64,000 bases of DNA from Pseudoneurospora amorphoporcata. Taxonomy: Eukaryota > Ascomycota > Sordariomycetes > Sordariales > Sordariaceae. Position 1 is the stretch's first letter. Every line of letters starts with the position of its first letter. Location: NCBI GenBank assembly GCA_033297205.1, contig MU859106.1, forward strand, positions 124,001 to 188,000. The letters are read 5' to 3'. Positions 45,984-57,732 of this stretch are shown here, piece by piece. The notes below the pieces were generated by a model that saw only the letters and a list, made by a program, of their open reading frames with translations, was not told the origin of the DNA and made no database searches. The position numbers were made by a program, and so were the translations under genes.

Positions 45984-48021
45984 CTAATTCGACGACCCAT
46001 CCTCGGCAACACCATCAGCCTCATCGCCCAGCTCAGCCTGCAAAGCCTTGGGTATCTTCTCGGCCGTGCGATCGGATCGCTCGTGCGACGCCTCGATTCC
46101 GCCGGGCGTGACCCAGAGGAAATAATCGGTGCGGAAGTTGTCGATTTGGTTGAAGAAGAGGTGGAACCTGTAGCCCCAAAATTAGCAATCAACTCAAGAA
46201 ACCAGTGATAGCAATGAAGAAAAGAAAAGAAAGGGGTGACATACGAATTCTCCTTCTCCTCCAACTCAAACATGCGCTTATAAATATGTTCATCCTTGAA
46301 CTTCTGAATCTCCCCATCCCACTTGCCAAAATCAATCGGCTCCCTACCCAGCTCCTTGAACTTCTTGTTGCTGACATCAAACACGGGCCTCTCCAGCATG
46401 AGTCCCAGACCGGGGGCCTTGGGGATGCTAATCCTGCGGGGCCCGTAGCTCTCGTTAACCAGAGACATGGGCGCGCCGCACCTGACGATCAGAACGGCCA
46501 TGGCTACCATCTTGCGGATCTGGTGCATCATGAAGCTCTGGCCGTGCACCTTCAGGGACAGCCACTCGGTGTCGTTGATGCGGATGGGGGTCGGGTTCAC
46601 TTGGAAGGACTTGATGTGCCGACGAGCGGACGGGTCCGTGTGCGACTTGAGGATGGTGTAGTTGTGGAAGTTGTGCGTGCCGAGGTATTGGTTGAGTGCC
46701 TCTTGGAGCTTTTCGAGGCGAGCGGGTGTGACGCGGTAGCGACGCTTGGCGGCGACGTAGGCGGCTTTGACTTGGCGGACGGCGAGCTCGACGGGGGTGA
46801 ACTCGCGCTCGGCCTTGGCGGCGGGGGGTTGGGTCTCGGTGGTGGCTTCGGTGGTGGCTCCGGTGGTAGCAGCCTCGCCGTCTTTCGAGGGCTCGGTAGC
46901 CGTGGTCCCTTCGGCCGGGGTATCCTTCATCTCGACATCCTTGCTGACCACATCGGTATCGGGCTTCGAAGGCTCTCCGTCGTCGGTAAGCTCTTGGTCG
47001 GCGGTGTCGTGCAGAATGCGAATGACTTCGGCTCTGATGTCGGGATCCATCTTCTCGAGAATGGGCTGGATGTCGTTCTTGTCGACTTCGTCCCAGAAGT
47101 TCTTGACGTCGTCAAGTCTGTCCACGTACTCGTCGTATGTACCCTTCTCCTTGGCCGCGTCAATGATCTTCTTGCCGAGGAAGCTTTGTGGCTGTGGTGG
47201 CAGAAGAGCATAGCTGGGCATGAGGTACTCGTACCATCTGGAATCGCATGCTTGGTAGCAGCTGAAACCGTTGGTGACGCGCTGAATGCCCCACACCTTG
47301 ATCTGGTCGGGGAGGTGGCTGTTGATCTTGTCGACAATGTCGTCATCCTCGACGATGAGCTTGAGCGACAGGACGTTGGCGGCGGCGTGGACACCCTTGT
47401 CGGTACGGGCGCAACGGACGAGACTGGACTTCTTGGGGTCGTCGGCATTGGCCTTGGAGATGGCACCGGCCTTGACGAAGGCGGCGAACAGATCGCCCTC
47501 GATGGTCTTTTCCTTGTGGTTGATCTGGATGCCGTGGTAACCGGTACCAGCGTAGCCGATCAGGACGGCAACCTTGCGCTTGGGGCGGCGTTCCTCGGCG
47601 GCGATTTCGTCGGTCGAGAAGGGGATGCTCATGTAACTGTTGCCGTCGGCGGCGCCGTCAATGACCTTGCGGCGCTTGGCAGCACGGCTGTCTTGGACTT
47701 GGTCGCGCTTGCTCATGAAGTCTCTTCTACGGCCTAGTCAGCGTCGGCATTAGGCGCCTGTGGCTAGACGAGACGGGGTGGTGGTCCATACTTGTTGCTC
47801 CCAAAGCCTCCTGTCTTGATGTTGTTTGGGTTTCCTCTGTCCCGGTTGGGGTTTCTGTTGTTGTTGTTGTTGTTGTTGTTGTCGCGGCCTCTTCCTCTCT
47901 TCTGGCCTCTGTCGCCGCTCCGGTCGCCATTGTCCGCCGCATCGTTGGATTTGGTATTTGTAGGCTCGACCACAGCAGCGGCTGTTGGCGCAGGGACAGG
48001 TGGTGTGTCTTGGGTAGCCAT
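45984..48021 (-). CDS. PUS1: tRNA pseudouridine synthase 1 (TruA family)
   Basis: Three exons (48021-47792, 47726-46245, 46167-45984) give 631 residues. Intron 1 (65 nt) has a GTATGG donor, a CTGAC branch site and a GTAG acceptor; intron 2 is 77 nt. The first exon encodes a basic, Asn-rich nuclear-type leader (DRGQKRGRGRDNN, N8 run). The TruA core follows with GYAGTGYHGIQ and catalytic Asp186 in RCARTDKGVHA. Then come CYQACDSRWYEY, the GTHNFHNYT motif and FMMHQIRKM. An acidic Thr/Glu-rich insert of about 100 residues separates the two halves. Pus1 converts uridine to pseudouridine at several sites in nuclear tRNAs and other RNAs. Without the first exon an internal ATG at 47716 would give 551 residues; the joined model fits the family better. 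Confidence 0.93.
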
Positions 48022-48653
48022 CTTGAAAGTAGTATGCGACTTGTGAATGGCATCAGCAATGTGGTAAAGGTGGAGCGGCGGGCGAGGTTGTGTTCAAAAC
48101 ATTAAATTTATTTTCCCCTGGCGCTCACTGACGCGCTTATCGCACTGGTCCCTGACAACTGTATCTTGCCTATCGCGGTTTAGCCATGGCGATAGCACGG
48201 GCCCTTGCCGCGGGGAAGTCCTCGTTCAGTGGACAGCAACAGCACTCCATGTTCTTGGCAGTCATTATCTCTTCCATTCAGCATGTCATGGACCTACGCT
48301 CAAAACAACCTTTGGAAACCCTACAAATCTCCGGGTTCACACAAGCATAAACGAACATGTCTTGACGAATGAGGCTTGGGCATGCCTTCAATGCCTTTAC
48401 TTTCTCTCCTCACTCTTCCATGTCTTTACACCCCAGCGATACAAGGCATACATACATCCATGCCAGGACGACTATTCGGCACAGGCTTTGCTATAACCAA
48501 GGTACTTAAACGAACCAGAGGCTCAATCTTATCACCATGAGTTCGTTATCAAGAATCTTCCAATCACGAACAGAGAAGTGTTGAGGCTTGGGAACAAGAA
48601 GGCTGCGAGGAGGCAACCACGAGTGGGCTGTACACCAGCCGTATGCAAATCAT
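48022..48653. other. Intergenic between PUS1 and the terpene cyclase relic
   Basis: PUS1 promoter side. The boundary of the relic's lost C-terminal part must lie here, but no further cyclase similarity is visible. Confidence 0.45.
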
Positions 48654-49250
48654 CTACGACCTCTTTAATAGAGCACCAGTATCAATGACGCGGTACTCGA
48701 GATATTCCTCCCCAAGATTGGCAAAAGACTTGGATTTCTCCTTGATGGTGGCTTCCAGCATCTGTTGCCAGACATCCATGACGCGCTTGGCGCAGACGGG
48801 GTCGGTCTGGGTGAGCTGGAGCATCATCTTTGTTTGGATCTGTTTTCGGCCCAGCTTGGCGCTTTAGTGCCTGGGGAGGTTCCCATGTCGCTTAGGCTGA
48901 AGGGCTCCTTGTCTTTTGATGATTATTTCAGGGTCAGTGTCCCTTCTCTGTGACATAAGAAGAAGACAGAAGACTTACGAATGCATCCTTCGAAACCTCA
49001 ACATCATCATGCAAAAACGCATACTCAAGAATATACGCCACCAGCCTCAACCGCTCAGGCTTGGTCAGGGGCAGGACTACCCTCCGAGGTACTGGATCCA
49101 GTCCTGGCGTGCTTCGTAGCAGCCGGCGTTGGCTAGTAGTGTCTCGGCCTTGTGTCTTCTTAAGGTGTAGCCAGAACACTGGAGGAATCCGTGGGTGTCG
49201 TATCGAGAGAGGTCGATGAGCTCTAAAGTATGCTTGTCCAACATCTCCAT
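48654..49250 (-). pseudogene. Truncated, frameshifted class I terpene cyclase relic (fusicoccadiene/ophiobolin-synthase type)
   Basis: Read on the minus strand from an ATG at 49250, three frames in succession resemble the N-terminal cyclase half of fungal chimeric terpene synthases. The first has SRYDTHGFLQCSGYTLRRHK and YEARQDWIQYLGG. After a shift near 49080 it reads LTKPERLRLVAYILEY then AFLHDDVEVS, where HDDVE is the first metal-binding Asp-rich motif. A plausible 60-75-nt intron (GTAAGT...CAAAAG) follows. Then, in another frame, come GRKQIQTKMMLQLTQTDP and EEYLEYRVIDTGALL, ending at TAG 48654-48656. Only about 190 of the ~330 cyclase residues remain; the NSE motif and any prenyltransferase domain are absent. 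No function is expected. The assignment is from remembered family patterns. Confidence 0.7.
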
Positions 49251-49734
49251 GATTTTCTGACGAGGGTGAAGGAGATTGCTAGGAGGGGGAGAAGGTGGTC
49301 GATGTCGGCGAGGTCAACTGCGTCGGTGGGGATCATTTGGTTATTTTGGCTTTTGGCTTTTGGCTCTCTTTCTCTTGGTTTCACTGGTGCACTGGTTCAT
49401 GAGGATTTTTATCTTTCTGCTCTGCCAAGAGGAATCTGGCCTATACCCCTAGGGGCATTATTGACATTGCCTGTGACACAATACACATCGTCACTCGTAG
49501 GGAGTACCGATACACTGGCACTGGAAGGGATCCTCCTGGATGGTAGGGCCACAGATCTACGTCGACCTTAAGGATCGCCAGCTGGGTTTTCCTTCCAGCT
49601 TGGCCCTGTCATGGTCGACTTCACGTTGGACGAGTTGGGTTATATCACAGAGCGGAATTATTGTTAGGTATGTATGGTGATGGGTAATGGTGATGCCGAT
49701 TTCAGTTCCCCAGCAATGATGAAATGGACAATTC
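49251..49734. other. Spacer between two divergent pseudogenes
   Basis: Promoter-like spacer of about 480 bases between the terpene cyclase relic and the SEC14 relic. No coding sequence is recognised. Confidence 0.45.
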
Positions 49735-51240
49735 CCCTCTTATCAGGTCCTCTCTTACATTGGGACTCACCGAGCAATAGCAGGCGTCCTTTGACGCATT
49801 ATTGGAGCTCTGCCGGAGCCGGGGATACCTTGACCACTCGGTAGGCCTCTCAATCAAACGAAGACGTTGGAGATGGTCTGAACGATGAAACAACCCTTCT
49901 GTAGGCCTTAACCCGCTTTCATTCCGTCTACAACTGCTTTGAAACTTCTTCACCAACACGAACATCACTGACAACGATAACAATGTAGGAGATTCTTCCG
50001 CGGATGTCCTTTCAACGTAGATGGAACCCTCAAGCAGTTCGAGGAAGCGCAAGAAATCCGCTCCTCTGTCGATGCAACGGCAGCATACGACACCATCAGC
50101 ATCACCAACTTTGAGAATACCTTACCAAGAACATGGTACGTGCGTACGACCAGACGTATCGATCCTTCATCAAGATGAGCTTAAGATGAAGAAATCTTGG
50201 AAACGAACGGGCGGAAAAGTGAGAAGTGAAGCCAATCCTCTTAATCTCCGTCTCTTGCCGCAGTAGGTACTCTCACTGGTCCGGCCGACGGGACAAACGC
50301 GGCCTACCCATTTGCATCTTCGACATCGCCTCTCTCGACACAGCCACCACGAAGAGCTACGGCAGGGACCATCTCGTCGATATTGCCAGCTTTTCGTTCA
50401 AACAGGCGTGGAAACGTGCGAGCGTACGCATAGGATATCAGCAAGCTGTTGGCGACTTGCTATCCCGAGGTTGTGTGGCTAGGGTTTATGTGAGTTGTCG
50501 CATGCATTTTGATATTGAGAGCACTTGCCATGATTAAAAGGTTTCTTTGCTTCTGTTGACACGATGTACAAAGGTCCTCAACGCTTGGTCATATTTCTCC
50601 AAAATCTGGGGTTTGTTTGGTCATTGTACAGAAACAAAATGTATTGTCTACTCTGACAGCGACCATTGATTTTGAGAACATCGTCGCTCAGTATGGCGGG
50701 AGACTCAACATCAAGCTGTGGACTTTGCCACGCAGCTTTGCCCTGGCATGGGGGGAACTCTCGGCGAGATCCCCGCCGGACCTATCAAGTTCGTTGTTGA
50801 CGAGCAGGGTGTGGAAAGATCAGGAAGGAACTGGTGGCCCGGCTTCCATGAGCAATTTGCATGATATGGGTCGATGATGGATGTGGCAAGAGACGGACAC
50901 GGCGCGGGGAAGGGGAAAGGGGAAGGAGATCCCGAGGTTGCGATAGTAGCTGCCATGGGCTCCATGACTCCACGGGGGTTGAGCAGTTGGTTGACATGTT
51001 GGGTTTGCAACATGTCAAATTTCGAGTCCATATGATCATAACGGCAATGACAACACACATCAAACGACCATCATTACGAGCAGCATGAACATACAGGACC
51101 GGTGTACGTACATGACATAGGTGCTTCACCCCTACGGCCTCCTGGTGAAGAGGCTCAAGGAGGAGTCTCCGGCCCAACTCGTCGGACACGAAACCGGCGT
51201 ATCAAGTCCGAGCGAGATATCAGACCAGATGATGAAGACT
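49735..51240 (+). pseudogene. Disabled SEC14/CRAL-TRIO phosphatidylinositol-transfer-like gene
   Basis: Exons can be traced by splice signals. The frame GLTEQ*QASFDALLELC carries TAG at 49778-49780, a likely CAG-to-TAG change, then shifts near 49830. DETTLL joins across intron 49901-49988 to RFFRGCPFNVDGTLKQFEE. ...LPRTW joins across 50136-50266 to YSHWSGRRDKRGLPICIFDI, the CRAL-TRIO core. RVY joins across 50490-50573 to VLNAWSYFSKIWGLFG. After an apparent deletion QKQNVLSTLTATIDFENI and AQYGGRLNIKLW follow, and after another shift GEIPAGPIKFVVDEQGVER. A weaker, Arg/Glu-rich tail runs to about 51240. SEC14 proteins exchange phosphatidylinositol and phosphatidylcholine at Golgi membranes; this copy cannot make one. 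Intact splice sites beside coding lesions suggest fairly recent loss. Confidence 0.75.
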
Positions 51241-54115
51241 GCTGCGCACAATAACAAGGCTGGCAACACAAATTGCTCGCCCCGTATACTCTATCCCAAC
51301 TCTTCCTTCAACGTCATCTTCATGTTCTGCGAATCTGATGTTCAAGTTTCTCATTTGCCAGGCACCGAGACAATTATTTGCCAATAACAAGGTAGAGGAA
51401 ACTTTGTGCGAACCGTCGCAACTCCCGGATTCCAGGAATTCGGTATCAAATCTTGCCCAACGTTCAACAAGCCAAGACACGACGAATCGGCAGCACTGAT
51501 TCCACTCATGGTTTGATGCCGTTGAACCGGATGGTTCCCGCCGAGCCGAGGCCTGCACGGCGTTCCGAAAAGGGAAGAGCTGTCGTGCTGGTCGTCGCCG
51601 GGCTCGTGGAAAGCTCGACAAGATCCGTGAGGCGGAAAAAAAAAAAAAAAAAAGAAAGAAAAAAAAAAGAGACATGTCCCTTGTTTGGTTATCATTGACA
51701 GGTGAGCTAAGAGGGAGCCGCAGGAAGATCCTCACGACCTATCTGATATCACTTGTTTGCTACTGAAAACCCGTCTGCTTAGTGCTATGACCGAGCAATA
51801 TTTCCATGCTCCTACTAGTTCAAGAGCACTAGCCTACTGCACAGCTCCTGATAGTCTCTGCAAAAGTTTTTCCTTCTCCTGACGCCGTTGTTTACTTGGC
51901 CAAAAAAAAATCAACAATCAAAACAAACCCCCCGAGCCCATTCCCCTCCTTGGCCACGTCGTATCCTGGTATGGCAGCTGCATATCAGCATCATCCACAA
52001 CTTGACGTCCGCCCAATAAGACAACACTTGGCCCTAAATACCGGCCTTTTTGGGAGTGTTCCTTGAGAAGGGTTGCAGAAAGCCGCAAAACCCGCAGCTG
52101 CTGACAACATGACAGCTCGCTGCCCTCCCCTGGCAGACCCGTAAGGCATGCTTTGGATGCTACCTCGTTGCAGACGATAGGCCGGAACCAGGCCTTCTAG
52201 TGGATGCAGTCATCTGCCCATGCCCAGCGCCGCGGTAGATCATCGATCTTCCCCATCTTTGCGGGTTCCCGATACCCGCCTGTCTGTCTCGCAAGTACCC
52301 AACAGTAACGTGGGGGTAGCATCAATGATGGCTGTGGGAGTTCTTGAGGGTGAAAAGTGGTTGGTTGAATATGTACTCCTGCGTTCTGCCGGGGGAAAGG
52401 GGCTGCACTGTTTGCATCTTCTGCACATCATCTCCCCAGACCAACTCCTCTTTCATTGCTGTCCTGCTCCCCGGGGCCCACTGCAGAGTTGACATCTCAA
52501 GAAGCTCAGACTCAAACAGCAGGCCGACCAGTCGCCAAAGGGTAGCTGGCAGTCGAGGCCATACGGTGGCCCTTCCTGAGCGTGGCTAGCCGGAATCGTC
52601 GTGCCCCGTTCCATGGTACAGTCACGGCAAAGCTGCGGGCAGGCACGGGTAACCAGGACTACGGCCCTTCTCGCCACCCGGGCTGCTGATGGGGCTGCAA
52701 ACCGAAAGCCGGGACTAGGAAAAGCAATAGTCACCTTCACTTCCCCCAGCTGAGCCTCCTGTCACTTGATAGAAGCCGTGAGATATGATAGCTCTCTCCC
52801 GGGCCCTGGCCGGACTCGAAAAGCAGGCCTACAAGATATGCGGCCCGAATGTTTTCCTTGTGCGCTCATTCCATGAACGAGAAGAATAAGAAACTGGAAC
52901 TTGCTCCATCAACGGAAAGGAAGGATCTTGTCATCCCATCTAGGAAATCCCCCGTCCACAATGAGCATAGTCGCCGCCCTTCACCTGCCTCAACCACCAT
53001 CAGGCTCCATCATAATCTCCCGGGGCGAGGAGATGGGATGACAGAATGGGATGGACACTAGGCAAAACAATGCGCCCCTTGATACCCACTCCTGGAGCCA
53101 TGTACATAGCTTGCGGGGAAGACACTCGTCGACGAAGAGATGCCGGAATAATACTTGGATCACTTGATATGACTGACCCCATATATCTGTTGTTCCAGTC
53201 CGAGACACTTGAAACGTGGTGAACCATCATTCAGACTTCCATCAGTAATAGCCACCTCCATTTCCCTTTGCCCAAGCCTCGCACTCGTTCTGTCACATTG
53301 CAATTGTCACACTCCCATCGTCTCTTTTCGGATCTACCGAGCCCGCCTCGAGCCTACCTTCGCCGAGCTCCGACACCCACCTGTCATCTGAGATTCCTAT
53401 TCACCAAACCTTGGAGATTCCCGCGCATAGGCACCCGCCTTTCCATCTCCCCGACACCGCAGCCAGCAACCTGAGACAACCCTGTGAAGGAACAGGTGGT
53501 TAGAGCCCAAGGCATCCACCCACAAAAAAATATCAGGTTATCCCGGAAAGTTCGTCCTCGGCTGCCTACTTAATTCTTGCATGACGAACCAGAAAAATCC
53601 CACCAGATCTGACCGCACCACATCCGCACGAGCCCGACCTAATTCTTGACCGTTGCTATCAGGCAGCAAGGCAAGGAAGAGGAGTTCTTTGAAACTCTCC
53701 AGATCCCTTCCCGCATCACCACACCACAGCCCAGCAGCACCGTTGCGGGGCACCCCCTCCACCGACCCGGAGGGCAGCAGAACACCCTTTGGAGCAAGAC
53801 AAGTGCCACGCAAGAGACGCAGAGCAGCGGTGAAGATTTGAGACGAAGACGAAGAAGAAGAAGGACAGTTGAGGGGAAATAAGCCAAGGTATCCGTACTG
53901 AGAGATACTATCGAGAGAACTTTGACCGCAGTTGTGTGTGGTGAGAATCGTACACCCGACTGGTCTGACCACCATCGCATTCGCATCAAGGACCTGGAAG
54001 ACGGGCAGAGAACAGAAGACGTAAGGAACAGGCTTGCTTGCAAAAAGGCAGCCTGAACTACTCACCGCCGCCGACTTTCTTCACTTGAGAGAAGGGAAGG
54101 ATAACAGTCGAAAAG
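51241..54115. other. Long upstream region of the Myb-like regulator
   Basis: 2.9 kb without a recognisable gene. It contains an A/T homopolymer tract (A18 and neighbours, about 51638-51668). Short frames on both strands, for example 53538-54065 minus, have no domain. Such a length would suit a long promoter and leader for the regulator at 54116. Confidence 0.45.
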
Positions 54116-57100
54116 ATGTTTATCAGTAACCCAAAACCCTCCCAACAAGGAGAGGAAGCCGACGAGATGGTTTGGCGCAATAGTTTCCTCGAACCAGCTA
54201 CCACCACACCCGCAACTGCTACCACAACCGGCTTTCCACCTCTTCTTCACAACGGTTTCAACAACGGTCTTGACCATAACAATCTAGAAGACTTCTGCCA
54301 CCAAACGGCACAAGCCAACTCCAACGACAACCATTCTGCCTCTTCCCTTCCCCATACTACTATCCATCACCAGAATCACAATCCTCAGTTCGACCCAACG
54401 TCTTCGACTTCTCACCTGGACATGGACATGGACATGGACATGATGACTTCCTTCAGCCCGTCCTTTGACTCCTCCACCATGTCTGCGAGCTGTTCGCCGT
54501 CGGTGGGCGCCACATGGAGCGAATCATCTCCAGAGTACGAGACATGTCGCCAACATGAAGGAAACGGCGATACCACCAGCAGCAGCTTCCATCGGCCTTC
54601 CACCACCGAGAGCAGCAGCCAAAGTAATGACGCACAGTCCTTCTCTTCCACGAGTGACGCAAGCTGGGGTTCGTCTCCCGCTCCGGTATGTGTGGAGTCT
54701 TTTTTTTTTTTTTTTTTTTTTTTTTTGGTCTTTCTTGTCTCTGTTTCTGTTTCTGTTTCTGTTTCTGTTTTGTTTTTCCTCTTCCCCTCTCCCGATACAC
54801 TCGCATCCATCCATCTTCTTTGTTCATGTATTCACATACATACAAACAAACAAACAAAAACATCGAACATGTTACTGACCAGAGATTACTTTCAACAGCA
54901 CCAGATCCAGGGCAGCTACATGGCTGCTGACCTTTCGGACACCACCGCTACCACTGCCACTACCGCCAGCCTCGCCTCTCCTCACAGTCGCAGCATGTCT
55001 GCCTATCCCGGTCAGGGCCAGCAACATCAGCAACAGCAACAGCCAGCAGATTTCTCCTCTCAAAACCTTTCAGATGCGTCTGCGCAGTGCCTCCAAGGAA
55101 CCGTTGAGCCAGACTCTCTCTTCAACAATGCCGGCAGTGCCCCTCCTCACCAGCAAATTCTGTCAGATTTCGGCGTAGTCTGGTCATCAGCCCCGTCGTC
55201 GCAACCATCCCTCACCTCGGCCTCATCTTCGTTTGTTTCTTCCCACAACCACCACCACCAAGCAGCTGAACCAGGGTGGCACAACCTCCACCAGTACTCC
55301 GCTCTCTCTGCCGACCCGATGATGGATGAACCTCGGTTCTCGTCATTCGACAACATGTCCGATGGAGGCATGTCTTCTGCCATGCCATCAAGCCCCATCA
55401 ACCCCTTCCAGCACAGTGGTGGTGCGACTGGTCACCAATCACTTTTCTGTGACGGCCTTCCCAGCCCTACGCACAGCAGCTTTGGAGTCGGTCGCTCCAT
55501 GTCTTCTGCCAACGGCGGTGGTCTTGTCTCACTTCAGCACCAGCAGCAGAATCAGTACCCATCAGTCATGCTCAATGGTGGCCAGGTGGCGGCGTCATTT
55601 GACAGCGGTAGTAACTTCTCACTTGGGCCTTCCTCCCACTCCAGCACCAGCGGCGGTGACATCCTCTTCCGAGGCCCCATCTCTCACCGCACCGTATTTG
55701 ACACCTACCCATCTTCGGGTGGCCCTACACACTTGGACCATGACAACGCCAACGCCGCCGTAAAGGCTGAGGGACCACTGTCCGTCTCGCCCGGCTCGCT
55801 TTGGCCGAACAACAGCCATAACCAACACCACAAGACGCCGACGCCTCATCCTTCGCCTGATTCGTCGCCTCTCAATGCACACAGCTTCTTCCACCAGACC
55901 GGGAACCAGATGCCCTCCTTGAACATTGACTTTGGCGTCAACAACAACACCGCTGTCCAGTTCGGCAGTGGTGGCCATGGTCATATCAACACCAACCAGC
56001 TCCATCCCCATTACGTCCAACAACATCAACAGCAACAAAGCCGGGCACAACGCAAGTCCCTCCCTCACAGCCCCCCACCTCACCGGATGGGCGGCCGCCC
56101 GCCTTCCCCTCGCTATAACCCCGGAGTGATGACAACCAGAGAGATGCTCCCTTCTTCCCATCCTAACTCCCCTTCCATGTCCATGACCTGGGGACATCAC
56201 CAGGGCCAGGGCCATCCTCCTGGCCTTCCCCACCATCATCATCAAGCTCTGATGATGAAGCAGCCCAACATGCTTCCTTCCCATGCCCATCATCACCAGC
56301 AGCACCCCCAACACCTTGGTTCCATGTCCCGTCGCAACCAACAGCCCTTCCACCACGGCCACGGCCACGGAGCCCACCCCTACCACCCCTCCTCATCCTC
56401 TTCCAACACGTCCAACACCAAACGCCGCGCCCAAGGTCTCCCCGCCACAGCAACCGACCATCTCAAGCGCGCCAGAGCGGAGCAAGACGCGCTTCTGGTT
56501 CGCCTTCGCAAGCAAGGAAAGTCGTACAAGCAGATCGCGCAAATCGGTCGGTTTACCGAGGCGGAATCGACGCTGAGAGGGCGGTACAGGACTTTGACGA
56601 AGAGCAGGGAAGAGAGGGTGAGGAAGCCGGAGTGGACTGACAAGGATGTGAGTACCCTTTACCCTTTGCCCCAGCCCTTTGTCGTGACTTGAGTAAGGTA
56701 CCTAGTGGATAGTGTGATGATGAAACAAAAGGGAAGAAGTCGGTGGCGATGGCCAGACCAAAAGGATGTGCATGCATGCTGACTTTGAGTCGAAAACAGT
56801 TGCGTCTCCTGGAACAAGCCGTCCGCACGCTCGCCAAAGGGCCATTGAGCGTTACTTACTCCAACGCCTCCAGGGCCAGTGCCTCCAGGGGCTCTTCCTC
56901 CTCCATGTCCGTCTCGTCCTCGACGAGAACAACGACAACGACAACACCCGCCGGCGGCGGTGAGGCAATGAACATCACCTCTCTGGTCTCTACCTCATCC
57001 AAGTCATCGGCGGCCTCGCCAGCTTCACCTACTTCTCCCTCCGCCTCAGCCTCCACATTCACATCCACATCCACATCCAACCAGCCTCAGTCCAGCAGCA

Positions 57101-57732
57101 GCAGCAGCAGTCAACAACCCAGAGGCATCCCAACAACCACGACCAAAATCCCCTGGAAGCAAGTAGCCCACTACATCGTCTCGCACGGCGGGTCCTACAA
57201 GTTCGGCAACGCCACGGTCCGCAAGCGCTGGGAGGAGCTGATGCGCGACCAGCTCGCCCGCGGCAAGGATCTGCAGAAGCCGTTTTGGGAGCAGAGGAGT
57301 AAGCGGAGTCCTTATCATCCTCTTTCTCAGTCTGCTGGTGGTGGTGCCTCTTCTGGTTTCCACTCGAGGGGGGGTGCTATTGCTGCTGGTGCCGGTGGTC
57401 TTCAGGGTCAGGGTCAGGGTCAGGGTCAACGTCGTGACTCTGTGGATCAGGAGAGGGGTGTTAAGCGCGAGGCTGCTGCCGCCGCCGCTGCTAATACCTC
57501 TTCTACTCATATGAAGAGCGAGAGGGATGATGGCGAGGGTGACGGCAACCTAGCCTACTCGGATTGGCTTGATATGAGCGCCCTAGGCGATGACGCTGAT
57601 GAGAACAATGATCGGAGCAATGGCACTGATGGAGATGGGGACTACGATGTCTCGGACGTGTCTGACTCTGAGGAGGAGGAGGAGGATGAGGACGAGGACG
57701 AGGATTCTGATGATGATGATTACATGGAGTAA
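54116..57732 (+). CDS. Myb/SANT-like transcriptional regulator with long disordered arms
   Basis: Three exons (54116-54685, 54899-56647, 56800-57732) give 1083 residues. Residues 1-700 or so are low-complexity, rich in Ser/His/Gln/Asn, with poly-His and poly-Gln runs. The DNA-binding part straddles intron 2. It starts with a homeodomain/Myb-type helix set (VRLRKQGKSYKQIAQIGRFT then STLRGRYRTLTK), followed by KPEWTDKDLRLLEQAVRTL. After a Ser/Thr-rich spacer comes IPWKQVAHYIVSHGGSY and VRKRWEELM. The C-terminus is strongly acidic (SDSEEEEEDEDEDEDSDDDD). It should be a nuclear regulator; targets are unknown. Intron 1 (213 nt) is a multiple of three and has no stop in frame, but its T27 and TTTCTG repeats mark it as intron. 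I cannot give a named orthologue. Confidence 0.85.
54700..54770. repeat. T27 homopolymer followed by (TTTCTG)n, inside intron 1 of the Myb-like gene
   Basis: An uninterrupted T run of 27 bases is followed within about 15 bases by four to five TTTCTG hexamers. Together they form a strong polypyrimidine tract within the 213-nt intron 54686-54898. Confidence 0.9.

Noticed and set aside
46205..47737. 510-codon open frame on the plus strand
   Set aside because: Exact antisense of PUS1. It arises from GC-biased codon use, and its Val/Leu/Gly-rich composition is typical of shadow frames.
47764..48021. Separate 85-residue Asn-rich gene
   Set aside because: Better explained as the first exon of PUS1, with an in-phase intron at 47791-47727.
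54116..56692. Continuous 858-codon frame read as one exon
   Set aside because: It reads through an intron with T27/TTTCTG repeats and stops inside intron 2; splicing restores the Myb-type domain.
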